The notes beneath the pieces were generated by a model, which worked only from the letters and a program-made list of their open reading frames with translations, had not been told where the DNA came from and made no database searches. Below, piece after piece: positions 34,725 through 46,204 of a DNA stretch of 64,000 nt; positions within the stretch are counted from its first letter, which is position 1; every line of letters begins with the position of its first letter. The DNA comes from Ornithodoros turicata (lineage: Eukaryota; Arthropoda; Arachnida; Ixodida; Argasidae), in NCBI RefSeq assembly GCF_037126465.1, contig NC_088204.1:19102804-19166803 (forward strand). Direction: 5' to 3'. Made by a program: the position numbers and the translations under genes.

Positions 34725-35312
34725 GAAAGACCCAAATTGGAAAACACAACACAAACTTCATGGCACCCACGCTCCTGGTCAAGATACTCGGCCTGTTCGA
34801 CCTCCTTCTTCTCATACTGTATTCAATTTCGCGCCGCCGACGCTGGCAGCGGCGGCGGCGGCCGTCACATGGCGTGACGGCGTTTGGCGGCGTCTGGATG
34901 CGCGAGATGAGCGGTTGAGCGCATACCACGGTGGCGCATATCCATATACGCATACTATGGCGAACTTTTTTGTGAAAAAGTTTGCAGCAGCAGTGCATTG
35001 TAACAACATCATGTGGAACATTAAAAACGTAGCCAAAGAACCATTATGTTCAATAAGGCTGCACTGCACTGCTGCTTCAAGTGTGCCGTGACTCGCCTGT
35101 CACAGCAGTTCAGTCCTTCCACTTGCAACTTGGAAGTGCCCCGGCGCCAACAGCGGCGGCTGCGGCGTGGCGTACTTCTATAGTTTCGATTTTAGAGGTG
35201 TAGATGCTGGCCGAAGTTGTGCCAGTCTGTCAGAACGCAGACGCAAAGAAGGCGAAAGGAAGTACACGGAGGTGAATGCAAGTTTCGGTGAGTGAAGTAC
35301 CTCCAACTATAC

Positions 35313-36317
35313 ATATACGGGGTGTTTCACGAAAATCCCCTGAATAATTCGAAAACGGCCCCACCTATCGGGAAACTTTTTTTTTTCTAGCATATTTGAT
35401 GTGCTGGCCACAAGCTGGCCGCTCAGTTTCTCATTTGCATGCGCTCGTTAATTAAATAAACATCCTGACTTTCTTGTTTTACATCGCCGGGCTTTGGTAC
35501 CTGTGCCGTAGCAATGGTTACTCAGAGACAGTGCCAAACCAGTAAAAATAGCTTCGACTTTTAATGATTTTTTCGAGTAATTAACTGATTTCAGTTTCAA
35601 ATTTCTTGAGCGGAGCGGTGCAGGAATGCGCTCTTTCGCTCAACCTTCCTGCGCTCAAATTCGTGTTCATCCGCCTGCATTGGTGGCGGGGGGAGCCCCA
35701 AGATAAGGAACAGCCGCAAGGGTTTGAATTTTGATATATCTTCTCGTTCTCTACTAAACTGGTAAACAGGATCGCGGTCGTGTCATTGGATGGGCCAGAC
35801 TGTGCGCCTCTATCGCCATAATGACAATCACTTGCCAATGGTGATAAAGCTATTTCGCGCGGGACGAAAGTGGGCTGCTGTTAACTTGGGTATACTCTAA
35901 AAACAGAGCTTCACCGCATAGCACGCTGTGCGCCAACCATTGCCACGAATGATAGGGTTATCGCTTTTGATTCGAGGAGAGAGGGAGGCGTACGCCTTTT
36001 TGTGGCAATTACCATATATCCAAATTGCCACAAAAAGGCGTACGCCCCTCTATCTCCTCGAATCAGAAGCGATAACCATATCATTCGTTGCAATGGTTGG
36101 AGTACAGCGTGCTATGCGGTGAAGCTCTGTTTTTAGAGTGTATCATTGCCATTGCATGAGGCCTTCTGTAGCGAAATGCGCAATCCGTAATCATTACATT
36201 ACCGTGTAGTATCTCCAGAAGGATGACTAGGTAGAAATAATTCATTTTTATAAAACCACAAACAGCTTTATCGCCATTGGCAAGTGCTTGTCATTATGGT
36301 GATAAAGCCGCACTGTA
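35313..36317. mobile_element. Possible mariner-like remnant with internal inverted repeat
   Basis: Begins with ACGGGGTGTTTCACGAAAAT, a style of end seen in mariner-type elements. A 45-bp segment at 35811-35856 (CAATCACTTGCCAATGGTGA type) recurs inverted at 36263-36308. A family A MITE sits between those arms. No transposase frame is seen. Confidence 0.35.
35894..36141. mobile_element. Family A hairpin MITE (A5), subtype 2
   Basis: Ends ACTCTAAAAACAGAGCTTCA and inverse CTCTGTTTTTAGAGTG. Subtype 2 is recognised by CAACCATTGCCACGAATGAT and GCTTTTGATTCGAGG in place of the subtype 1 ATCATCCCGAATGAC and CTGATTTGTTGAAAAC. It is a full foldback with the loop ACCATATATCC. Confidence 0.88.
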
Positions 36318-36319
36318 TA

Positions 36320-37197
36320 CAGGGTGTCCCAGAAAACGTGTCATTGAAATATAATAAAAAAACTACACCACCTAGAGTCATGCGGTCAATGGCATTTGTT
36401 CTTACTGGGTTTTTGCCACCTCCTCGTGTGAATGTCGTGTAACGTAAATTTAATTATGTAAATTTTTGCGAGCTTAAGTCGGAAATTTGCCTAGTAAAGG
36501 TCACTTTTTTACCCCACCAATGTGAAGAGCGTGTCTAATTTAGTCAAATTAATGATAATTGACAGGGATATTCAGAAGCTATCCCATCGGAAAAAATAAC
36601 CGAACATCATGCTCTACGGAGGTCGCACAGAATAGCGCACGACGAATTTTTCAGCGCAATCTTTGTCAGTCCGACGAAAGGAGGTTGGAAACCCAGCCTT
36701 CCCCGACATCGCAGAGAGAGATAAAACAGGCACGGCTTATCACGTCCGACTTTCGCTGGGATAATGCTTTCCCTCTCCCAATTTTAGGAACTGTTACTTT
36801 TTCTACTATCACTCTGTGGACTGGCTTCGGAACCTCCTTTCGTCGCACTGCGAGCGATTGCGCTCAAAAAGTCATCGCGCGCTATGGTCCGGTGCCCCGA
36901 AAAGCATGATATTCGGCCATTTTTTTTCGATGGGATAGCTCGTGAGTATCACTGTGAATTATCATGAACCTAAGTGAATTCGGCACGCTCTTCATATTGG
37001 TGGGGTAAAAAAGTGACCTTTACTTGGCAAATTTCCGAGTTCAGTTCGCAAATATTTACATAATTAAACTTGGAGTACATGACATTCACATTAGGAGGTG
37101 GCAAAAACCCAATAAGAACAGATGCTGTTGACCGCATGATTCTAGGTGGCGTAGTTTTTTAATTATAATTCAATGACACGTTTTCTGGGACACCCTG
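36320..37197. mobile_element. Long-TIR foldback element, mariner-like ends
   Basis: The ends CAGGGTGTCCCAGAAAACGT and the exact inverse are flanked by TA (36318-36319 and 37198-37199). The inverted arms extend about 300 bp, well past the ends: the left includes ACCCCACCAATGTGAAGAGC and the right its inverse at about 36990-37010. A unique centre of about 270 bp (36640-36910) has an open frame of no recognised domain. Confidence 0.85.
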
Positions 37198-37454
37198 TAT
37201 GTTAGTGCATCAACCAAGTGACGCCCAAGAAGGCAAGTCTTGAGTCTTCGATGGGGCGTTGTAAGTTCACTTGAGCAATAGTGATTTGTTCATTTGTCAT
37301 ATGAAGATGCTACATAAAAATACGTTCCACCTCCAGATGGCGTGTTACCGTTATAATCTAGGCATATCGTTTTTTTATTTTTGCTTTTCGCAATTTAAAT
37401 CATATCCTTGGAGGGGGGGGGGGGGACGTGGGGATTCGTGCGGTTTGCCTGCCT

Positions 37455-37944
37455 ACACTCTTAGAAATGAACTTCACCGCATGGCACGCTCCTAGCCAAC
37501 CATAATCTCGAATGATAACGTTATCAGCCCTGGGGGCTTAATCGCTTCATCGTCGTTACGGTCGTTACAAGCTAACGAGTGGCGGGAAATTCAAAAAGGT
37601 GGGCACGTGACACATTGCGCGCGACGTGTACCACGGCTTCACGTATCGCGCGAAGAGCGCCGTGCACGTGTTTTATCACGTGCCCACCTTTTCAAATTTC
37701 CCGCCCGTCTTTTTGAATTTCCCGCCATTCGTTAGCTTGTAACGACCATAACGACGATGAAGCGATTAAGCCTATGTTGAAAACGGGAGGCGCACGCCTT
37801 TTTTGTGACACTTATGCTGTTCACAATTGTCACAAAAAAGGCGTACGCCTCCCGTTTTCAACAAATCAGGGCAGACGACGATATCATTCGAGATGATGGT
37901 TGGCTAGGACCGTGCTATGCGGTGAAGTTCATTTTTAAGAGTGT
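37455..37944. mobile_element. Family A hairpin MITE (A6), interrupted
   Basis: Ends ACACTCTTAGAAATGAACTT and TCATTTTTAAGAGTGT flanked by TA. The left arm is split by another inverted-repeat element at 37535-37772. Confidence 0.85.
37535..37772. mobile_element. Foldback MITE nested in A6
   Basis: The ends GGCTTAATCGCTTCATCGTC and the exact inverse GACGATGAAGCGATTAAGCC bound inverted arms of about 95 bp that include GCGGGAAATTCAAAAAG and GTGGGCACGTGA. The length is 238 bp. The target duplication is unclear. Confidence 0.85.
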
Positions 37945-38025
37945 AGATTGGCGGCACGTTGCTCGGAGAAGAGATGAAAGGGGGTCATTTTTAGTGGCTA
38001 CCTATATAATTTTGTAGCATATTAC

Positions 38026-38150
38026 AACCTCGAACCGGTTCCGAACCGGTTAATCGAACCCATATATGTGAACTCCGGAGCTGAACCGGAACCGAACCTT
38101 ACCCGAACCCGAAAGAAACCGAAAAACCGAAAACCGTTTCGGTTCGACGC
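38026..38150. repeat. GAACCGG-type degenerate repeat, copy 3 (inverted)
   Basis: GAACCGGTTCCGAACCGGTT followed by CTGAACCGGAACCGAACC. It is the inverse style of the copies at 3505-3640 and 6785-6925. Confidence 0.6.
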
Positions 38151-38699
38151 TCTGGTGCCAGCACAACTGGCGGCGGCGCCGCCGCAGAGGAGGGTGGCGC
38201 GCCAGGCGAAAAAGGCGTGGCGCGTAGCTTTAGTCGGAGGCTTCGTTTTGCAACCTCCAGGTGGCTCTGCCTGTCGGAGGAGCGCGGTGGCATCGCGCGC
38301 ACCACGCACAAACGTGCGCCAATTAATGTACACCTTTCCCTTGTTCTTTATTTCCTCCTCAATTTTTTTACATAATTTACCTAATTCCCACATTTTGCCT
38401 ATCTCGCTATTTTACGCGGGTATCTGGTTTCTTGGGAGCATAGATCGAGAAGCCTGAAATGTAACTCGCAATTACGTAGTTACTTAAAAAAAAGAACGAG
38501 TTACTTCCAAGTGACTTCGGACAGAAAATAGCACTACACAGGTGCTGCGCGCATGAGCAATAGACGAGTTGGGTATCACGTGCTTGAAGTGGGGTGTCAG
38601 TCTTTAGGGCATTTGAGAATGTTTCATTCATGGCACATGGGGCAGTGAAAAGGCCCCGTCCACAGGGGCACGCCTTGAACATATGAAAAAGGGGTACTG

Positions 38700-38846
38700 C
38701 CGTATTTACTCGCATAATTGAGGTACTTTTACCCAAGGACACATCGCGATAGAGGGGCGTGCTAGTTTCGGCATCCGAGTCGGCATCTCCGTACAAACCT
38801 TTGGGCGCCAAAGTTCGGGGTGCCTTAATGATGTGCGTAAATACGG
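38700..38846. mobile_element. Short TIR element with CCGTATTTACTCGC ends
   Basis: Left CCGTATTTACTCGCATAATT and right inverted CCGTATTTACGCACATCATT. About 147 bp, non-coding. Confidence 0.65.
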
Positions 38847-39223
38847 TATACAGATATCCGGTGGAAACTGAAGCACCCTTGAAGACTACGTTGGGCGACC
38901 TGAATTAACCAACCAATTCATACTGAGTCATTTTCTGCGTTCGGTCAAATGAATTGTATATTGTTAATGACACCGAAAAAAAAAAAAAGACGACAATGTG
39001 AGAGTACAGGACAGGAAGAAATTTTTCAATTTCAGATTTTTATTAATACCGTACATTAATACTGTACTTAATGTAGGATTATAGGTGTAGCCTATTAGGG
39101 GGTCCCAAACACACGCTATTTACAACAACAGAAATTAAACATTGGGTATAACAAACAAAAAAATAAAAAATAAAAACTCTAGCAAAAGCTAACATTACAT
39201 TTCATGGCGAAGGTCATCCGAGA

Positions 39224-39300
39224 GACACGGTCAAACAAGGACGGACAACAAATTATCTCATTTGTTTATAAGTTGTTGTCCGTCCTTGTTTGACCGTGTC
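39224..39300. repeat. Perfect 28-bp inverted repeat (hairpin)
   Basis: Arm 39224-39251 starts GACACGGTCAAACAAGGACG and is matched exactly by its inverse at 39273-39300 across a 21-base loop. Confidence 0.95.
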
Positions 39301-39969
39301 TTCCGGTGCCCTTCAGCACGAGTTCATACCAGCTTGCCTGCACCATCTCCCTTTTGACATTAAGTGTACACTTCATTGACATGAAGTGTAGGGAATGAAG
39401 GTAAAAAGAGCCAGTAGCCAGTCCTGACTGGGTCGGGACGGGACTAACATGTCCATATTTTTCTTTCATTTCCAAAGTCGACCAAAGTCGAAGGGCTTGA
39501 GTCCCAAAAAGTCAGTCAAAGCAAAGCCACTACCGTTGGTGGTTTTCGCCTCTGATATGAAGGTATATGGGACACGTACTAGATAATCACAAACGTATAA
39601 AAAGAAGAAAAGCATAGAAAAGCAAAGCAGCAGTTCAAGGCAGGCAGGCAGTGTTCTTAGCTGTCCATATATACAAGCACCCGTCGCAGAGCCCAATTTG
39701 CCGCCTTTCTTTTTCTTTGTTCCTTCACGTGTCACAACTACATTCCAATCACGTCCGGTCTCCAGAGTAGTTACCGCAACCGCCCACCAGGAGATCTACG
39801 TGTTCCCGCCTTCGCATCTATTCTTCTCCCATATACCATTCCGGATGTGTGCACCACCCTGTCTGTCCGGGCACACCTCCTCTAATGTTCTCCCAATTTT
39901 AGTGAAGGATCTATAGATGAATAAAGAAATTACCTCTCGGTGTCAATGCAGCGCAATGCGGTGCAAGCT

Positions 39970-39990
39970 GATTGATTGATTGATTGATTT
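39970..39990. repeat. (GATT)n microsatellite
   Basis: Five tandem GATT units. On the minus strand this reads (AATC)n, the same tail type as the LINE 3' end at 59021-59036. Confidence 0.85.
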
Positions 39991-40760
39991 TAAAAGAAAA
40001 AAATGGAGATGGTAGTCTCGAGCCACTCGGGACTGCAAGCTGATGAAGACACCTTTACATGAAGTTCTGTATCAAGAGCGTGTCATTCTGTACCAGTAGT
40101 GAAGGTTCGTTTTAAGAGTACATTGTATGCATATTACTCCCTTTTGAGATTGTAATGAGAGCGTGAGTAATTCCGTCGACCCATTGAGGTGTAACCCGAA
40201 AAAGACGCTTTAGGACTGCGGCCCAAAATTGCTCAGAAAGTGGCTCGTGTGTCGCGCCAATTACCCCCTTAGCGCCTCCCCCCCCAAAAAAAAGGAAAGA
40301 AACAGGATATCTTAAGGGGATATCTAAAGTTAAAATAATAACGCTTATTAAAAAATGTAGATTTTTAGCATGTTTTTAAACACGACGCCGCCAAGTGTCG
40401 CACCCTCCTGTCTTCAACAGAGGGAAAACTATGCAGTTAGAAAGAGAAACGTATCACCATGCTGATCAGGACCTCTCTTTCTGTATTGACATTGTCGTCG
40501 AGTACTAGACTTATTCGTCTTTAATACCTGCGTTAAATATAAACAAAACCGGAACACTGACAGAGACAACAACAACTTTATTTTTATTTTGTACGCAAAC
40601 TTTTGTTGCAACTTCTTTGTATGCAAACGAATAGATTGAACGTTGAAACATCTTTCTTCCATCTTTCAAGTGGGCAACGTCAGAACTATTAGGGTGACGG
40701 GTGAGGGTGCGTCTTGGGCCGATTTCTTAAAAGAGGTGGTGGTGGAGATGGAACTGCATG

Positions 40761-40925
40761 CTTAAAACAGAACTTCAGCGCATAACACGCTGCTAGCAAC
40801 CCATCGTCCGGAATGACATCGTTCTTTCCCCCGAGTTGTTAAAAATCGGGAGACGTACGCCTTTTTGTGACACTTGTGCACAGGAAAGCGGTTGTTTGTC
40901 ACAGGAAAGCGTACTCCCAACAACA
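40761..40925. mobile_element. Family A MITE (A7), partial and diverged
   Basis: Left arm AAAACAGAACTTCAGCGCAT and inner GGGAGACGTACGCCTTTTTG are present. The right arm is lost. Confidence 0.65.
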
Positions 40926-40939
40926 CCTACACTCTTAAA

Positions 40940-41080
40940 AATGAGGTGGTGGTAGTGGCGGTGCTCGTCAAAGGGCTCGCCGTTGTCGGCCTCACATAGG
41001 TGGGCAATGTCACGACAGACGCCCTGGGGGAATGTGCGTCCTGGGCCAACTTCTAAAGGAACTGTGCCGACATATGTCTG
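40940..41080 (-). mobile_element. SINE body fragment, tRNA head missing
   Basis: Inverted match to the body of the SINE at 49967-50214: GGGCTCGCCGTTGTCGGCCT, GGGCAATGTCACGAC, CCTGGGCCAACTTCTAA and CCGACATATGTCTG. Confidence 0.65.
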
Positions 41081-41406
41081 AAAGCGTCTTAAAAATGAAC
41101 TTCACCACATAGCACGCTTCAGAGAAGCACTGGTAGCCACATAAAGTTTGTGTTTCGAAATCGCCTTCGGTGATTGGCTGACGTTTTGGCTGGTGTGCGG
41201 CGATTGGCTGACTTTATATATGTCTCCGTGCGAATCAGAGGAGGCATTAAGCAGGTTTTCTGTGTCTACACTCTTAAAACAGGTGGTGGAGGTAGTGGAA
41301 CTGGTTGCCGCAGTCCGCCATGCTCAGGCGGGCAACTTCACAACTATCGTGGGGGGGGGGGGGGGTGGATCGTGCGTCCTGTCCTGTAACCGCATGGCAC
41401 GCTCCT

Positions 41407-41645
41407 ACACTCTTAGAAATGAACTTCACCACATAGCACGCTCCTAGCCAACCATCACCCCGAATGACAACGTTCTCGCCCTAGATTTGTTGAAAACGGG
41501 GGGAGGAGCCTATTTTGTGCCGCGCATAATGGCACAAAATAGGCTCCTCCTCCCGTTTTCAACAATTCAGGGGCGAGAACGTTGTCATTCGGGGTGATGG
41601 TTGGTTAAGAGCGTGCCATGTGGTGAAGTTCATTTCTAAGGGTGT
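41407..41645. mobile_element. Family A hairpin MITE (A8)
   Basis: Subtype 1 with the inner hairpin GGAGCCTATTTTGTGCCGCG and inverse, like A4 and A10. Ends ACACTCTTAGAAATGAACTT and inverse, flanked by TA. Confidence 0.9.
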
Positions 41646-41646
41646 A

Positions 41647-42018
41647 GCTAACCATCATCCCGAATGGCATCGTTCTCGCCCCTTAATTGGATGATGGCAG
41701 TTGAAGACAAGGCACCAGTAGTGGGATTCGAACCCGCACCCTCTGAAGCCTGCCATCATTCAGTTGAAGTACTTAAATGGGCATTGTGAGACTTGTGTTG
41801 TGTTTGTCCTTCTACGTTTAATTGCCTCATCCACACAACGTTACTCTCCCATGAGATGTTAACGGGAGGCGCACGCCTCTTTGTGACACTTATGGAGCTA
41901 CGTTAATTACGACAGAAAGGCGTACGCCTCCCGTTTTCAACCACTCAGGGGAGAGAACGATGCCATTCGGGATGATGGTTGACTAGTAGCGCGCTATGCG
42001 GCGAAGATCTGTTTTAAT
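41647..42018. mobile_element. Family A MITE (A9), interrupted by a B-box-bearing hairpin
   Basis: Left arm remnant 41647-41685 and right portion 41850-42018 (GGGAGGCGCACGCCTCTTTG and inverse) belong to family A. The block at about 41686-41849 between them is foreign. Confidence 0.65.
41686..41849 (-). mobile_element. tRNA-like hairpin insertion
   Basis: On the minus strand GGTTCGAATCCCACTACTGG resembles a tRNA T-arm (B box), and AATGATGGCAG occurs inverted on both sides. No A box or acceptor stem pairing is evident, so I treat it as a tRNA-derived repeat rather than a tRNA gene. Confidence 0.4.
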
Positions 42019-42378
42019 AGAATGCCGCGCATAACCACATACTATGCGGGAAACCCACCATTCACAGTCCAGGTCAGCCATATTGGAGGATGTCTTCTTC
42101 CCCGAAGGTTCTTATGCAGAACGAACTACCAAAACTCGCAACCTCGCCCGTTTTCTCCGGGAAAAGGGCCTCGTGCAAAGACTCCTCCAGCGCACCTCTC
42201 ATCCACAGTGCACTTCAGTCTCATCAGTGTCATTCATCCTTCCCATACATCACCTTGAACCCTTCACCTTTCTTCTTCCTTTCCTTTTTGTTGGTTATAG
42301 TCGTGACGATGCCCACTCTTGTGCGGCCAACAACGGCAAGCTACCTCGACCCCCCCCCCCCCCTCTGCTTTTAGTTCT

Positions 42379-42565
42379 GGGAGGTACCCGGGTTCGAATC
42401 CCGCTGCCGGCTGTGCTGTCTGGGGTTCTTCCTGGGTCAGACGTTTTCAGACATATGTCGGCACAGTTCCCTTAGAAGTCGGCCCAGGACGCACATTCCC
42501 CGGCGTCAGTCGTGACGTTGCCCACCTCTGTGAGGCCGATAACGGCGAGCCCTTTCACCATCACC
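42379..42565 (+). mobile_element. tRNA-derived SINE, 5'-truncated
   Basis: Starts within the tRNA head (GGAGGTACCCGGGTTCGAAT, B box at 42391-42401) and continues with the same body as 49967-50214. Its (CAC)n tail is interrupted by MITE A10 and resumes at 42803. Confidence 0.75.
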
Positions 42566-42802
42566 ACACTCTTAAAAATGACCTTCACCACATAGCACGC
42601 TCCTAGCCAACCATCATCACGAATGACAACGTTCCCGCCCATGATTTGTTGAAAATGGGAGGAGGAGCCTATTTTGTGCATTATGCACGGCACAAAATAG
42701 GCTCCTCCTCCCGTTTTCAACAAATCATGGGCGAGAACGTTGTCATTCGGGATGATGGTTGGCTAGGAGCGTGCTATGTGGGGAAGGTCATTTTTAAGAG
42801 TG
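42566..42802. mobile_element. Family A hairpin MITE (A10) in the SINE tail
   Basis: Near-perfect foldback, ends ACTCTTAAAAATGACCTTCA and inverse. It is flanked on both sides by CAC triplets of the SINE tail, so the exact target duplication is ambiguous. Confidence 0.9.
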
Positions 42803-42969
42803 CACCACCACCACCATCCGCTTTTAGTCCCCCCCGCTCCCCCCGCTTTTAGATTGTGTGGTTAGGATTGTGTGTTATAAGATGTTACAGTTCTGGATGT
42901 GTGACGCCAAGTCATTCACAAATACCGAAAACAGGAGGGGGGCCAAGATTACTCCCCTTTGGAACACCT

Positions 42970-43140
42970 CATCATAGTCCTGAAAGCGCGGGGACGTACC
43001 TCTTTTTGTGACAATTAACGTAACTGCATAAGCGTCACAAAAAGACGTACGCATCCCACTTTCATCGAATGAGAGCCAATGACGTTATTGGGGATAATGG
43101 TTGGCTGGGAAGATGTCTGTGTGGTGAAATTCTGTTTTAA
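42970..43140. mobile_element. Family A MITE (A11), left end lost
   Basis: Inner arms GCGGGGACGTACCTCTTTTT and inverse, then a right arm TGGTTGGCTGGGAAG and AATTCTGTTTTAAGA. Confidence 0.65.
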
Positions 43141-43667
43141 GATCGTATTCGCGTAACAGGTGCCTAACACATAACAGGCCATTAACGAGATTCCCTCGTC
43201 GATAGGTTGAAGACAGAAAGACATGGTTGGACGGAGTTGCAGAAAATGTGGGGAAAACAGGGGGGGGGGGGGCTTATCGCGTGCGGCAGTCTTTCACTGC
43301 AACCTTCTTTTTCCGAGACAGATATTACGTCTTATGAAGAAGCAAATAGTAGGAAGAAACAATTATCATTACATATTACGGCCATGAAGAGGAAAGAAAA
43401 ACGCCGAATCGAAAGTCGGTGTGTCTCTCCCGCTGCGAAGGATAGGCCAATTAAGCGACGGTGGGCTGCTGTGAGAGACGAAACAAAATGAAAACAAATT
43501 TCATCTCTTATCCCTGTATGAGGGGCCGCGCTGGAGAATGTCTCCCTCGCGGAGAATGTACGATGGAATGAGACGATAAACGGTTCGTTTCATCTCGCGC
43601 TTCTTTTCTTGACCACCAGGGTTGTTGACCAACGGATGAGATTGCGTGATATGGCGGATAAGCTATA

Positions 43668-44750
43668 GAGTTTATTCACTGACGTCACAACACCCCTAGA
43701 GGACACTATAGCTTCGGACATTGGGTGCCTCGCGAAGTTTCGGTTTTTGTTCGCTGGGCATATGCTATTTGGAAGACTATTATTGTTGAAAACACGGAAA
43801 CTACTTAGGTATGGCACAAATAACATTCACGCAATATAAGAACTCATATATTTATAAGTATGAGAACTTATACGTAAGACGTTGTACGTATGTAGCCTAC
43901 GCGGGTACAAAAATATATTTTAAAATCTATTTGCCCGAAAACTATGGGGTGAGCAGTGTTTAGCTTCCGCGAACTTTTGTCATGATTGGTCAATTTTTCA
44001 GCCGCGAGAAATTGAATTTTCTGAATTCAACTTCAAAAATTGCCGAGCCGATGTCACGATTTCTTCTTCTTCTTCTTTTTTTTTTCTCTCTCTCTCTCTC
44101 CATCTTTTTTTATACCAGAAACAGAAAGCGCATGTAGGATTTACCCCATTCTATCACCCCATGACCCTCCTTTTCCTGTTTCCTCATCAACTGTTATTTA
44201 TTTATTCTCTCTGATAACCGTGGCATCTGAACCGTGCTGCTCGCCGTTATCAGCAGAAACATGGAAAAGGAAACTGAAGGGGCGGGGTCACAGTTTCCTT
44301 CCGCAGCTTCTTGCATGAATTTAACGGAGAACTGAGCGCGGACGACAATTTGCGCCTCATGCGCTTTCATGCGCATCCACATGCGCATCCGACATGCGCT
44401 TTCTGTTTCTGGAAGAAAGAAAAAAAAGAAAGGAAAAGGAAAAAAAAAAACACGTTAAATTGGCTAGTTGAAAATTGATCAAAGTGCTCCTATGTCATAG
44501 CAAAAGTTCGCGGAAGATGAACACCGTTCACCCCCATAATTCTCGGACGAGTAGATTTTTAAATATATTTTTGCGACACGTTAAGTGAAACGCCGTGTAT
44601 ATAAGTTATGTTTCGGAAGTGCGGTGTATATATACGGTAAGGGTGAAGGTCTGGACAGTCAGGGCCTCAGGACCTATACATTATGGCGGCAATTAAATGC
44701 GCTAGCGATTGTGGCGCTCCCCTGAGAGTGACGTCGTGTGAGTAAACCCT
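43668..44750. mobile_element. TIR element, GTTTATTCACTGACGTCA ends, long copy
   Basis: Left GAGTTTATTCACTGACGTCA and right GTGACGTCGTGTGAGTAAAC are inverted ends shared with 13559-13851. The interior is AT-rich, with a TTC/CT microsatellite at 44060-44100 and a smaller inverted repeat (CCAGAAACAGAAAGCGCATG at 44116 and its inverse near 44393-44412). No transposase is seen. Confidence 0.6.
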
Positions 44751-45039
44751 TAGAGGGTTTATACCGCGGCGGCGATAGCGATCGTTGAAAAAAAGAAAGC
44801 ACACGAATGAAGTCGAGATATCCAACGAGAAGCTCAACGTTGTGTAAGCCCCCATAGAGAATCGATGTTATCACCGTTTCTTCTTCGTCGAAGTGAAGAC
44901 TCTCCCGGGTGGTCGAAATTATCCGCAGTCCCACACTGCGGCACGTGCATCAGCATGTCGCCACACTCACTCACCTTCATCTGTGAGTAGTCCAAATTAT
45001 CTTCTTTCTTTCTCTCTCTCTCACTTATTTCAATTTGAT

Positions 45040-45180
45040 GGTGGTGGTACCGTTGTCGGTCTCACAGAGGCGGGCAACGTCACGACTAACGCTCTGGGGG
45101 AATGCGCGTCCCGGGCCGACTTCTAAGGGAACCGTACCAGCATATGACTGACAGCGTCTGAGGAGAACCCGGGAAAATCC
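45040..45180 (-). mobile_element. SINE body fragment (inverted)
   Basis: Matches the SINE body in reverse: CGTTGTCGGTCTCACAGAGG, GGGCAACGTCACGAC, CCGGGCCGACTTCTAAGGGA. The tRNA head is not recognisable at its far end. Confidence 0.6.
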
Positions 45181-45579
45181 ACTCGGCCACGCGAGCTTGT
45201 ATTTCAATTTGACCAACTGGCGACGTTGTAGCCGCGAATCGCTTATGGCTTTGAAACACGCCAATCATCATCATCAAAATGAAGTTGTTGTTGTTGTTTG
45301 CTCTGTTCTTTTTTTTTTTTAGAAGACGTTCTTAATAGAGTTCTGTATTTTTTATTCCTTCATTCTTCCCAGAACACTTGATGGCGTGCATCGAAAAACG
45401 AGAGGAATAAAATATAAGAGAGGAATAAAAATAGTCTGTATAGGGCTCCGCAAATATTCAGATTTTTCGAATACCGAAGCGCATAATTGCATATTCGATT
45501 CGAATTCCGCATCGAATGCCGAATCCTCTATTCAAATTTCGAATCGAAGTTCCACGTCTTTTGCAAACCGAATAGTATA

Positions 45580-45790
45580 CTGTAAACGTATTTTTATTCG
45601 CGATGCATTAATTTTCGCGAAACGAGCATTCAGTCATTTGCGACGCGAGTATTTAAGTTCGCGATTCCAGGGCTGTTTCAATTCGCGGGATAAACGTCAA
45701 GCTATATTCGCGAGTACGACTTTTCGCGATTTTTAGCGGTCGCGATATTCGGCAAAAATTAATACGCCGCGAATAAAAATACGATTACAG
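45580..45790. mobile_element. Foldback MITE, CTGTAAACG ends
   Basis: The left end CTGTAAACGTATTTTTATTC and the right end inverted CTGTAATCGTATTTTTATTC bound an interior rich in TTCGCGA words. About 211 bp. Confidence 0.75.
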
Positions 45791-46204
45791 CACTCGTATG
45801 GTTCCGAAGCTGCACTCCTAAGGCCAAAAAGGCCAGAACGGGAGGAATTCATGTGAGTGTCTGTGTATTTGCATGTGTGTACGTATACTATGTACGTACG
45901 TGCGCTGCATATAGTGCACATCCGTGTATACATGCTATGTAAATGTGTTCGCTTCGTATTCGCTTCGATTTTAAAATTTCTATTCGAACAGCCCTATATA
46001 CTTCAAGGTCACTAAAGTGCCCCTGCACGCCTAATGATCGATGTCGTCAGAAGCGAATGAAGAAAGTTTTGCACTTTAGTGTCCCTTTAATGATAATAAT
46101 AATCGTCGGGAGTTCCAAACAGCGCGTATACTCTGCACACACACGCCGCAGCTCCAGTGTTCGCCGCTAGGGCTCGTTACTGCGAGAGGACTTTAGCGAT
46201 GACA

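Larger units (their letters stand above)
38850..40740. other. No gene supported
   Basis: Contains the perfect hairpin at 39224-39300 and a (GATT)n tract at 39970-39990. The frame at 39266-39475 overlaps the hairpin and is not gene-like. Confidence 0.45.

Noticed and set aside
34555..34998. Minus-strand frame of 147 codons
   Set aside because: Spans a repeat boundary in family B copy 4 and has no family resemblance.
36559..36909. Frame in the core of the long foldback element
   Set aside because: No recognised motif. It is noted as a test in the findings but not called as a gene.
38068..38457. Overlapping frames of 120-130 codons on both strands
   Set aside because: They arise in GAACCGG-type repeats and adjacent GC-rich sequence; no domain, and open on both strands for compositional reasons.
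41700..41790. Possible tRNA gene on the minus strand
   Set aside because: Only a T-arm-like B box is present; no acceptor stem or A box pairs properly.
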